A program made the translations under genes and the position numbers. The notes under the pieces are model-generated. The model was not told where the DNA came from and ran no database searches. It was given only the letters and a program-made list of their open reading frames with translations. A DNA stretch of 8,213 nucleotides from an uncultured Rhodobacterales bacterium. Lineage in GTDB: Bacteria; Pseudomonadota; Alphaproteobacteria; Rhodobacterales; Rhodobacteraceae. Shown here one piece after another: positions 1-6,489 of the stretch. The DNA lies in NCBI GenBank assembly GCA_937901055.1, contig CALCGO010000354.1:1-8213 (forward strand), read 5' to 3'. Position 1 is the stretch's first letter. Every line of letters begins with the position of its first letter.

Positions 1-10
1 GGCCCAGTTT
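1..10 (+). repeat. Left terminal inverted repeat of the IS3-family relic
   Basis: GGCCCAGTTT, a perfect 10-bp inverted match to 550-559. The match stops at base 11. Its outermost base, expected to be T, is cut off by the window edge. Confidence 0.65.
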
Positions 11-52
11 TACGCCGCTATATGGACCCTTTTTACTCTGCGATTGACAAAG

Positions 53-544
53 AACGTCTGGTCTTACGATTTTGCGTATCACTGAACAGATGATGGCAGG
101 GCGTTCAGGACGCTGAACATCCTCGACGAGTTTAGTCGTGAATGTCTGGAAATCCGGGTAAAGCGTAAGCTTAATTCAACAGATGTTGTTGATGCTCTGA
201 CAGACTTGTTCATCCTGCGCGGTATCCCAGCGTTCATTCGATCGGACAACGGCCCGGAGTTTATCGCTGAAATCATCCGCAACTGGATATCAGCCGTCGG
301 TGCCAAAACGGCTTACATCGAGCCAGGATCACCTTGGGAGAACGGATATTGTGAAAGCTTCAATGCCAGACTGCGCGACGAGTTGCTGAACGGTGAAGTC
401 TTTTACACCCTTAAAGAAGCACAGATCATCATCGAACAATGGAGGAAGCATTACAACACCAAGAGACCCCACAGTGCATTGGGCTACCGCCCTCCGGCTC
501 CGGAAACCATCATCCCGATGGACCAAAGACCGATCATGCACTAA
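53..544 (+). pseudogene. IS3-family orfB transposase, C-terminal DDE fragment with premature stop
   Basis: Read in one frame from 53 the sequence gives NVWSYDF, then a TGA stop at 83-85, then continues in the same frame as the rve integrase core to the TAA at 542-544. The stop falls where relatives usually have Arg in an RTxDGR-like stretch, so a CGA to TGA change is likely. All three catalytic acidic residues remain: Asp in NILDEF (125-127), Asp in RSDNGPEF (245-247) and Glu in the PWENGYCESFN segment (353-355). The last two are separated by 35 residues, the exact DD(35)E spacing of IS3 transposases. The HYNTKRPHSALGY signature near the C-terminus is also intact. The first ATG after the stop, at 206, would give 112 residues lacking the first Asp, so no active transposase is expected. 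The N-terminal helix-turn-helix part and orfA are missing. Confidence 0.85.
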
Positions 545-549
545 CATTC

Positions 550-560
550 AAACTGGGCCA
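550..560 (-). repeat. Right terminal inverted repeat of the IS3-family relic
   Basis: AAACTGGGCCA, inverted match to the first ten bases of the window, starting five bases after the transposase stop codon. It ends in CA, as IS3-family right ends do. The unrelated sequence from 561 on is flanking DNA. Confidence 0.7.
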
Positions 561-854
561 GCTAATTGCGGCAGATCAGTAAGAAGCTGTTATTTTGGAG
601 AGGCTGTCACCCCCCCATTATTCATGATAAAATGGTTTGGCTTCATTGGTTCACTTGAATTGGGAGGTTAGGCCTATGATGGAACGGGTGTTGCGAGACC
701 GAGTGTGATTTTGCCCGCCATTACCTTACCACAGTGTTCTTTGAATATCCTGAGTTCTCAACCTATTATTCGTCACCTTAAGCAGTTCCATCGATGCCAG
801 TGGAAGTTGGGTGCATAGTCTGAAAATCAAATTTGTTGCAAAGGCACTAATTTA
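561..854. other. Non-coding stretch between the IS relic and the regulator operator
   Basis: No open frame here looks like a conserved protein on either strand. The stretch has a run of seven C (610-616) and one strong ribosome-binding-like site, GGGAGG at 662-667, placed eight bases before an ATG at 676. That ATG opens a frame of only ten codons, ending at TGA 706-708. This could be the stub of a decayed gene, the edge of another mobile element, or chance. No riboswitch, tRNA or clear terminator hairpin was seen. The promoter of the regulator gene probably lies at the downstream end, near 815-860, but no convincing -35/-10 pair could be chosen. Confidence 0.5.
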
Positions 855-868
855 TGGTAACGTTCCCA
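855..868. promoter_or_regulatory. LacI-family operator upstream of the regulator gene
   Basis: TGGTAACGTTCCCA is a 14-bp near-palindrome centred on CG, with one mismatched pair. It differs at one base from the perfect palindrome at 2007-2020. Even-length palindromes with a central CG are the typical binding sites of LacI-family repressors. It ends 40 bases before the regulator start codon, a position that fits autorepression. Binding by this regulator is inferred, not shown. Confidence 0.65.
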
Positions 869-908
869 CGGAGCGTATGAGTCGAATCTTGGAGGGAAGA
901 CCGGCTAA

Positions 909-1958
909 ATGAAGAGTGTGAAGCCAAATCGTCCTACAATAATTGATGTCGCCCGCATTGCGGGGGTGTCAAAAAGTACGGTTGCTCGGGCGCTTTCGGA
1001 CGCTTCGAATATCAACGCTGAAACTCGAAAAAAAGTAATGAAAGCTGCACAGTCAGTTGGCTATGAACGGAACCATTTGGCGCAGTCGTTGCGGTCCGGG
1101 CGTACTGGAATGCTGGGGTTGGTCATACCCGATATCGCAAACCCGTTTTGGGCGGAGGTTGCCCGCGGTGCACAAGATAAGGCTGCCGAAAAAGGGGCTT
1201 CGCTGCTGGTTTTCAGTTCTGACTGGGACCCCGTACGCGAGGCAAATCACCTGCGTGCATTGCGTCACGCGCGTGTCGACGGCGCCATCGTTAATCCGGT
1301 TGAAGATAGCATCGATGATCTGGGGCGTTTCGGAATGCCCGTAGTGTTAATTGGGTCCAGCGCCGAACGGTTTCCAGAACTTTCAAGTGTTGGTAGCGAT
1401 ATCGTACAAGGTGTTCGGTTGGGTTTGAATTACCTTGAAAATATGGGTCATACGCGACCGGCGATATTGGCAGGGCCGCTTGGGCGGCTGGCACGAGTAC
1501 GGTTTATGCGTGTCGTACATGACTATTTTATAGAACGAAACATTGATCCCGCAGAACTGTTGGTCGAGGATGGTGAGTATACTGTTGAGTCAGGTACTCA
1601 GGCTATGAAAAACTTGCTGAAACGTTCAGGTGATAGACCCATTTGCGTGTTTGCGGCAAACGATTTGATGGCATTGGGCGCATTGCTGGCTGTTCGCGAA
1701 GCAGGGTTGAAATGCCCAGGCGATGTCTCGATCTTAGGGTTTGACGGAATTCCGGCAGGTGTGTTTGCCGACCCGGGTCTTACGACGATATCGAAGCCGG
1801 CAAGAAAGATCGGTGACAGAGCAATGGAGCTACTTCTTGATCAGGTTTCAGGGCGTGTAACGCACGAACGTATTGTGTTGCCATGCCAGCTGACAGATCG
1901 AGGTTCGTTATTGGACGTCAAGGACACTGCACCCAAGCAGATGTCGTCTACAGGTTAG
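909..1958 (+). CDS. LacI-family transcriptional regulator
   Basis: A sugar-responsive DNA-binding repressor of 349 residues, the usual LacI-family length. The N-terminal helix-turn-helix covers about residues 10-32 (TIIDVARIAGVS, then recognition helix KSTVARAL). The hinge helix follows at about 56-62, with the AQSL motif whose Leu (L61) corresponds to the one that wedges into the central CG of operators. The periplasmic-binding-like effector domain runs from about 67 (LGLVIPDIANPF) to about 335 and includes the family blocks FAANDLMALGAL and ILGFDG. The start at 909 is the only one that keeps a complete DNA-binding domain; GGAGG lies at 891-895, a slightly long spacing of 13. It is followed after 82 bp by the transport operon, and near-identical palindromes lie before both. 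The likely role is repression of itself and of the transport genes, relieved by the imported ligand. The effector cannot be read from the sequence. Confidence 0.95.
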   Translation: MKSVKPNRPTIIDVARIAGVSKSTVARALSDASNINAETRKKVMKAAQSVGYERNHLAQSLRSGRTGMLGLVIPDIANPFWAEVARGAQDKAAEKGASLLVFSSDWDPVREANHLRALRHARVDGAIVNPVEDSIDDLGRFGMPVVLIGSSAERFPELSSVGSDIVQGVRLGLNYLENMGHTRPAILAGPLGRLARVRFMRVVHDYFIERNIDPAELLVEDGEYTVESGTQAMKNLLKRSGDRPICVFAANDLMALGALLAVREAGLKCPGDVSILGFDGIPAGVFADPGLTTISKPARKIGDRAMELLLDQVSGRVTHERIVLPCQLTDRGSLLDVKDTAPKQMSSTG

Positions 1959-1962
1959 GGTT

Positions 1963-1991
1963 TTGATGTTAATAGGAAGCAAAAATAAAAA
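1963..1991 (+). promoter_or_regulatory. Possible promoter of the transport operon
   Basis: TTGATG at 1963-1968 and TAAAAA at 1986-1991 are separated by 17 bases. Each matches four of six positions of the sigma-70 consensus. A transcript from here would begin around 1998, just before the operator at 2007-2020, so bound repressor would block it. The matches are weak, and the region is A-rich, which makes chance matches easier. Confidence 0.35.
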
Positions 1992-2006
1992 TTCCACACA
2001 CACAGA

Positions 2007-2020
2007 TGGGAACGTTCCCA
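2007..2020. promoter_or_regulatory. LacI-family operator upstream of the transport operon
   Basis: TGGGAACGTTCCCA is a perfect 14-bp palindrome with the central CG typical of LacI-family sites. It lies in the gap between the regulator gene and the first permease, 20 bases before the permease ATG at 2041. The site at 855-868 before the regulator matches it at 13 of 14 bases. The pair is the best evidence that the adjacent regulator controls this operon. Confidence 0.75.
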
Positions 2021-2028
2021 ATAATAGT

Positions 2029-2034
2029 GAAGGG
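2029..2034 (+). promoter_or_regulatory. Ribosome-binding site that sets the first permease start
   Basis: GAAGGG lies six bases before the ATG at 2041. Earlier in-frame starts (TTG 1963, ATG 1966) lack a comparable site and would translate across the operator palindrome, so 2041 is preferred. Confidence 0.7.
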
Positions 2035-2040
2035 CGGTTC

Positions 2041-2925
2041 ATGCGTGGTTTGAAGACGTGGTGGCCCTATTATCTTATGATGTCGCCCGGCGTAATTTAC
2101 TTTGCTTTGTTCCACTATTTGCCGATTTGGGAAGCCAAACTTGCGTTTGAGGATTTCCGTATTATCGGCGACAATATCTGGGTGGGATTCAAGCATTACG
2201 AAACGCTGTTTTCCTCACCGATATTTATGCAGGTGTTGCTGAATACGTTGATAATTTCGGGCATGAAGATGCTCTTTGTTTTCCCTGTTCCGATCTTCCT
2301 TGCACTAATGATTAACGAAGTCCGTGGAACGGGCCTTCGCAAATTCATCCAGTCAGCAATTTATCTACCGCACTTCCTGTCTTGGGTCGTTATTGCCGGT
2401 ATTTTCATCGCGGCGCTCTCACCATCAAATGGGGCTGTTAACGATATTCGTGGGATGTTTGGTTTAGCATCGGTTCCATTCATGACCGATTCAGGATCTA
2501 TCCGTTGGGTGCTGGTGTTCTCCGAGATATGGCGCAGCGCAGGATGGGACTCCCTTCTGTATTTTGCTGCTATCATGGCAATAGACCCACAACTTTATGA
2601 TGCTGCTGAAATGGATGGGGCCAACCGTTGGCAAAAGATTACCAACGTCACGATCCCGGGGATTATTCCGACGATCGCCACTTTGTTTATCCTGAATGTA
2701 GGCTTGTTCCTGAACGCCGGTTTCGATCAAGTTTTCAATCTTGCCAATGACGCCATCCGCGACCGGATCGATATCATTGATACATATGTGTACCGGATCG
2801 GGCTGCAAACTGGGCAGTTCTCGCTCGCCACGGCTGCTGGCCTGTTCAAAGGCGTAATTGGTCTGGTGATGATCATTGCCGCGCATAACTTTTCGAAAAA
2901 GCTTACCGGAAAAGGTGTGTGGTAA
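2041..2925 (+). CDS. ABC transporter permease, CUT1 family (LplB-type)
   Basis: One of the two inner-membrane subunits of a carbohydrate-type ABC importer. From the ATG at 2041 it has 294 residues, the normal length for LplB-type permeases, and begins with the family-typical cytoplasmic stretch MRGLKTWWPYYLMMSPGV leading into the first membrane helix. Several further hydrophobic helices follow. The EAA loop that contacts the ATPase is clear at about 188-194 (AAEMDGA), followed by the IPGIIPTI segment. An upstream in-frame extension to 1963 would add 26 polar residues without similarity to the family and is not used. It is followed by the partner permease with a 1-base stop/start overlap (TAATG), so the two are translationally coupled. 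LplB-type systems import oligosaccharides or glycosides in several bacteria, but the name does not fix a substrate. Confidence 0.93.
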   Translation: MRGLKTWWPYYLMMSPGVIYFALFHYLPIWEAKLAFEDFRIIGDNIWVGFKHYETLFSSPIFMQVLLNTLIISGMKMLFVFPVPIFLALMINEVRGTGLRKFIQSAIYLPHFLSWVVIAGIFIAALSPSNGAVNDIRGMFGLASVPFMTDSGSIRWVLVFSEIWRSAGWDSLLYFAAIMAIDPQLYDAAEMDGANRWQKITNVTIPGIIPTIATLFILNVGLFLNAGFDQVFNLANDAIRDRIDIIDTYVYRIGLQTGQFSLATAAGLFKGVIGLVMIIAAHNFSKKLTGKGVW

Positions 2926-3818
2926 TGGCCGCTGATAATCGCACAACATTCGAGCGTATCGAACAAGTAATCATCGTTTCATCGTTGCTACTGATGGTTG
3001 TCGTAACCGTACAGCCTATTCTGAATTTGCTCGCGCTGTCCCTTTCGGATTCATCCAAGGTTCCGTTTATGAGCGGGCTAACCATCCTGCCAAATGACCT
3101 TTCAACAGAAGTTTGGGATGTTTTGCTTAATCATCCAGCTGTGCGGCGTGGGTTAATGAACTCGCTGCTGATAACAGGCGTTGGCACGTTTCTTAACATC
3201 ATATTTACGGCTTTGATGGCTTGGGCATTGTCACGGCAAAATTTACCCGGTCGCCGGGTATTTTTCATCATTGTGCTGATTACGATCGTTTTCGAGCCTG
3301 GCCTAATCCCCGACTACTTCGTCGTTAAGAAGCTGGGGTTATTGAATTCTTACTGGTCCGTGATCTTGTACAAACTGGTTAACGCTTGGTACTTGATCAT
3401 CCTGATCCGCTTTTTTGAGGAAATCCCCGAAGAGCTGATTGAAGCTGCCGAACTTGATGGTGCTAACGCGTTCCAGACTTTGTGGCTGGTCGTTGTACCA
3501 CTGGCGCGGCCTGCGCTTGCGACGATCACGTTGTTCTACCTCGTTTATCACTGGAACGATTTTCTGCGCCCAATGATCTACTTCAACAGCCAAGACATGT
3601 GGCCGCTACAAGTCGTGCTGCGTCAGTTTGTTGTTGAAGGCGACAAGGCGGCGATGGTCGGCTTGCAAGCCATGAGCAGTTATGAGGGTGCGAGCCAGAT
3701 CAATATGCGCGCGCTGAAGGCTGGAATGATCCTGTTCACGATCGCACCGGTTTTAATGATCTACCCGCTAATTTTGAAATTTTTCACCAAAGGCACCATG
3801 AGCGGTGCTGTCAAATAA
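2925..3818 (+). CDS. ABC transporter permease, CUT1 family (LplC-type)
   Basis: The second membrane subunit of the importer, 297 residues from the ATG at 2925; AAGGTG at 2912-2917 is a good ribosome-binding site seven bases upstream. An in-frame GTG at 2919 is possible but less likely. Six membrane helices can be placed at about 18-40, 80-100, 110-130, 140-160, 195-215 and 270-290. The EAA loop is at about 173-180 (EAAELDGA), followed by VVPLARPALATI. The C-terminus KGTMSGAVK resembles the conserved tail of LplC-type permeases (KGVMIGAVKG-like). Together with the upstream permease it would form the heterodimeric channel. The ATPase that must power it is not in the window. Confidence 0.93.
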   Translation: MAADNRTTFERIEQVIIVSSLLLMVVVTVQPILNLLALSLSDSSKVPFMSGLTILPNDLSTEVWDVLLNHPAVRRGLMNSLLITGVGTFLNIIFTALMAWALSRQNLPGRRVFFIIVLITIVFEPGLIPDYFVVKKLGLLNSYWSVILYKLVNAWYLIILIRFFEEIPEELIEAAELDGANAFQTLWLVVVPLARPALATITLFYLVYHWNDFLRPMIYFNSQDMWPLQVVLRQFVVEGDKAAMVGLQAMSSYEGASQINMRALKAGMILFTIAPVLMIYPLILKFFTKGTMSGAVK

Positions 3819-3848
3819 TGAATACAAGCAACAAATGGAGGATACATA

Positions 3849-5264
3849 ATGCTTGGTAACACTTTACTTAAAACTACAACTGCGCTGGCGCTCTGCGTCG
3901 GTATGGCTGGGGCGGCTTTTGCCGAACCTGTGACCATTCGCGTTGTTCTGAAGGATTTGGTAACAACTAATCCTGACGACGTAGCGCATATTGCTCGAAT
4001 TGAGGCTGCGATGGCTGCTCAGGGTAACGAAGTCCATGTGGAAATCGTTGACCTGCCGGCTTCCGGATATGCTGACAAGCTAAACCTGATGCTGCTTTCT
4101 GGTGACATTCCTGATCTGATTTACTTCCAAGGCGGAGACGAACAGATTGCCAACCAAAACCTGCTGGAAGACTGGCGCCCTTGGCTTGAAGGTACTGAAA
4201 ATCTGAAAGATGCGTTGTGGCCTCACAATGTAGCGCGTTTGGATAATTATCCATATCTTCTCTATCCGTTTGCGGCCCGCAGCAAAGCCCCTGTGATCCG
4301 GACTGATTGGCTGGAACAGACCGGCCTTGGTAAGCCGACTACCCTGGACGAGTGGACTGGACTTCTTCGTGCTCTGTCCGACTCCGATTTTGATGGCGAT
4401 GGTGAGAAAAACACTTACGGCATCATGGCACCAGGCAACACCAAAGAACTCGACGCGATCTTTAATCAGGCGTTCGGTGTAACAGGAACATGGGTTCAGA
4501 ACGACGGTGAGTGGGTTGATGCACGTGTTTCGAACGAGGAACGTGCTAAGCTAGAGTATTACCATATGCTTTACGCCGACGGTCTGCTTGATCCTGAATA
4601 CATCACCAAAAATTGGGAAACCAAAGAAGATGACCTTTATGCTGGTCGTGTTGGTGTTGTGATGGGTACCGCCGGCCCGGTTGTGGGTATTTACCGCGCG
4701 AAAATGCGTCAGGTGCATCCAGATACCGAACTGACACTTCTTCAACCACCAGTTGGTGTTGCGCAAGGTCTTCAGGCAACAAGTGTAAGCAAAGAAACTC
4801 GTGGATTTGCGATGTCCGTCCTGTCTGAAAACAAAGAAGCAGTCGTTGCATTCATGGACTTCCTGGCAGGTCCTGAAGGTCAGTTTATGGAACGTCTAGG
4901 CTTTGAAGGTCGTCACCATACAAATGACGGCGGCACAATCGCGATTACCGAGGATCTCGGTTCGTGGTGGCCTCGTTTCATGGTGTCCAACCCGAATGCT
5001 TGGCAGCCACCTGTAGATCTGCTTGCACCAGTTGCTCAAGCCTCGCTTGATCAAGGTGTTGAGTTCTTCTCGGCTGATAATTCGTTCGTATTCCCTGCCG
5101 ATCTGGCTGTGGATGTGGATGCTGCTGAAAGCTTCTATCGCACAAGCGTATTCCGCTTCATCTCGGGCGAAACATCGTTCGATGATTGGGATGGTTACGT
5201 GGCTGACTTCAACGCCGCTGGCGGTACGAAGTTGACCGATTACGCAAGAACGGTTCTTGAATGA
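3849..5264 (+). CDS. Extracellular solute-binding protein of the ABC importer (family 1, LplA-like)
   Basis: The periplasmic receptor that delivers ligand to the permeases, 471 residues. GGAGG at 3837-3841 precedes the ATG by seven bases. A Sec signal peptide is clear: LLK, a hydrophobic core at about 9-22, and an AFA cleavage site after residue 25 (mature end EPVTIRVV). Cys16 is not in a good lipobox, so a soluble periplasmic protein is more likely than a lipoprotein. The segment GDIPDLIYFQGG (about 87-98) is typical of the family. Residues 178-189 (DSDFDGDGEKNT) form an EF-hand-like calcium loop, also found in the alginate-binding AlgQ proteins and other large binding proteins of this type. 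Many aromatic residues, including WW and WQPP near the C-terminal third, suit a carbohydrate-like ligand. The stop overlaps the next start (ATGA), which ties the binding protein to the first ARH gene. Confidence 0.93.
   Translation: MLGNTLLKTTTALALCVGMAGAAFAEPVTIRVVLKDLVTTNPDDVAHIARIEAAMAAQGNEVHVEIVDLPASGYADKLNLMLLSGDIPDLIYFQGGDEQIANQNLLEDWRPWLEGTENLKDALWPHNVARLDNYPYLLYPFAARSKAPVIRTDWLEQTGLGKPTTLDEWTGLLRALSDSDFDGDGEKNTYGIMAPGNTKELDAIFNQAFGVTGTWVQNDGEWVDARVSNEERAKLEYYHMLYADGLLDPEYITKNWETKEDDLYAGRVGVVMGTAGPVVGIYRAKMRQVHPDTELTLLQPPVGVAQGLQATSVSKETRGFAMSVLSENKEAVVAFMDFLAGPEGQFMERLGFEGRHHTNDGGTIAITEDLGSWWPRFMVSNPNAWQPPVDLLAPVAQASLDQGVEFFSADNSFVFPADLAVDVDAAESFYRTSVFRFISGETSFDDWDGYVADFNAAGGTKLTDYARTVLE
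5245..5259. repeat. Short dyad over the initiation region of the first ARH gene
   Basis: CAAGAAC and GTTCTTG flank a single G, in the last codons of the binding-protein gene and ending one base before the next ATG. In RNA it could form a 6-bp stem with a CGG loop. It covers the place where a ribosome-binding site should be, and none is visible, which fits translation by coupling. A dyad this short is also expected about once by chance in a window of this size. Confidence 0.3.
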
Positions 5265-6445
5265 GCCATACATCAGCAAACGGCCTGTCCTTCGCAGGAC
5301 GGGTTCGCGGGCTAGTCCATGGCGTCGCTTTAGGTGACGCCATGGGTGCTCCCATAGAAAAACTGTCCGCCGCCGAAATTCGCGAAAAATATGGTCGCGT
5401 GGATACGATTAATACGGCTTGGTATCGTGACACCCAAAGCACAGACCTTCGCAAAGGCAGGGCTCGCGGAAATGGAATTGTAACCGACGACACGTTTATG
5501 ACGTTGGCGTTGATGGAAGTATATAATGACGTAAAACGGCATATTGATGCTTGGGACATGGCCGACGGCATGGTGCGCGAGATCGCGTGGCGCCAACGTT
5601 GGATACCAGAATTACAACGTAAAACAGCGCTGATTGAACGCTTGTTTTACCCCGAAAAATGGATTTTTCAACGTCACCAACTTTCGTCCTGTGATCCCCG
5701 CCAAGGTGGCGTAGGAAATATGGTTAACTGTGGTGCTGCGATGTATATCGCACCGATTGGTGTGGTGAACGCGGCTAATCCGCAGGCGGCGTATGACGAG
5801 GCTATTACCTTCGCCAGCGGCCATCAACAAAGCTATGGGCTTGAAGCGGCGGGTGTTCTCGCTGGTGCGGTTGCGGCGGCGTTTATTCCCGGAACTACGA
5901 TTGATGAAGTCGTGAAAACGGCACATGATTTGGCTAAAGACGGGACGCGCACAGCGATATCCGAGATTGTGGAAGCTGCTGAGGTGCTTCGCCAAAAAGG
6001 GGCAGAGCACGCGGAAGTCGTGGCGGTATTCCATGAGAAAATCGCACCGTTCTCGCCGATGGGGGACGACCTGAACCACACGGCGAAACGTGCGGGGCAA
6101 GCTTCGCCAAACTATCAACCATCAAGGTTCCTTAGTATCGAAGAACTACCGCTGGCGCTCGGGTTTGCTATTGTTGCAGACGGGGAATTCAGGCGGGCGA
6201 TATTGGATGGTGTCAACTCCGGCCGCGATACGGATTCGATCGGGGTTATGGCCGGTGCTATCCTTGGGGCGATGCAGGGAGAAAGTATTATTGAGGCTCA
6301 AGACGCTGCCCAACTCGACAAAATCAACAAGCTGGATTTGAACGCTGAAACGGGTACTTTTGTCTTAACCGCCCAGAATATTATCAAAGCTGACGATACC
6401 AATGCCGCAAATGTTGCGCGTCAACGTAAACAGATGATGGAATAA
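5261..6445 (+). CDS. ADP-ribosylglycohydrolase family protein (ARH1)
   Basis: A DraG/ARH-fold enzyme of 394 residues. Known members use two metal ions, usually magnesium, to hydrolyse ADP-ribose N- or O-glycosidic bonds. The motifs come in the expected order: GDAMGAP at 25-31, the metal-binding TDDT at 75-78, GGVGNMVNCGAAM at 149-161, GHQQSYG at 187-193, and the second metal motif GRDTDSIG with Asp323 and Asp325 near the C-terminus. The known metal ligands are therefore all present and an active enzyme is likely. There is no signal peptide, so it acts in the cytoplasm. The ATG overlaps the stop of the binding-protein gene by four bases, and there is no good ribosome-binding site of its own. 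Placement in a glycoside-import operon suggests it acts on an imported compound rather than on an ADP-ribosylated protein; that is inference. Confidence 0.92.
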   Translation: MSHTSANGLSFAGRVRGLVHGVALGDAMGAPIEKLSAAEIREKYGRVDTINTAWYRDTQSTDLRKGRARGNGIVTDDTFMTLALMEVYNDVKRHIDAWDMADGMVREIAWRQRWIPELQRKTALIERLFYPEKWIFQRHQLSSCDPRQGGVGNMVNCGAAMYIAPIGVVNAANPQAAYDEAITFASGHQQSYGLEAAGVLAGAVAAAFIPGTTIDEVVKTAHDLAKDGTRTAISEIVEAAEVLRQKGAEHAEVVAVFHEKIAPFSPMGDDLNHTAKRAGQASPNYQPSRFLSIEELPLALGFAIVADGEFRRAILDGVNSGRDTDSIGVMAGAILGAMQGESIIEAQDAAQLDKINKLDLNAETGTFVLTAQNIIKADDTNAANVARQRKQMME

Positions 6446-6459
6446 TCCGTACTAACGGA
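6446..6459 (+). other. Small hairpin between the two ARH genes
   Basis: TCCGT and ACGGA form a 5-bp stem with an ACTA loop directly after the stop codon of the first ARH gene. It is too short and lacks a U tract, so it is not a Rho-independent terminator. It may slightly stabilise the upstream message, or be chance. Confidence 0.3.
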
Positions 6460-6489
6460 AACCATTTAACGATCACTTAAGGGACTACA

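Larger units (their letters stand above)
1..560 (+). mobile_element. Internally deleted IS3-family insertion sequence relic
   Basis: Positions 1-10 (GGCCCAGTTT) are the exact reverse complement of 550-559, and the transposase stop codon sits six bases inside the right repeat, as is usual in IS3-family elements. The base after the right repeat is A (560), so a TG...CA ended element would begin one base before the window. Between the repeats there is room only for the last third of a transposase: orfA and the front of orfB are absent. Bases 1 to about 50 read as an IS left end, including a perfect TTGACA at 44-49, and transposase-like sequence starts at about 53, so the deletion junction probably lies between 35 and 53. 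The element could not move by itself. Target duplications cannot be checked because the left flank lies outside the window. Confidence 0.7.

Noticed and set aside
610..616. Run of seven C as a possible switch or slippage tract
   Set aside because: No coding frame or promoter spacing near it that slippage would alter.
393..671. Plus-strand open frame of 92 codons overlapping the transposase end
   Set aside because: Out of frame with the conserved transposase C-terminus and passes through the IS end into flanking DNA; no protein-like features.
561..908. Possible riboswitch or leader RNA before the regulator gene
   Set aside because: No conserved riboswitch core or strong stem set was recognised; the operator palindrome explains the regulation better.
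2491..2949. Minus-strand open frame of 152 codons
   Set aside because: Opposite to the first permease over its EAA loop; no family features and no plausible promoter or ribosome-binding site.
5612..6118. Long open frame of 168 codons on the minus strand
   Set aside because: It lies fully within the first ARH gene, whose motifs are clear. The translation has no recognisable family features and is a codon-bias shadow.
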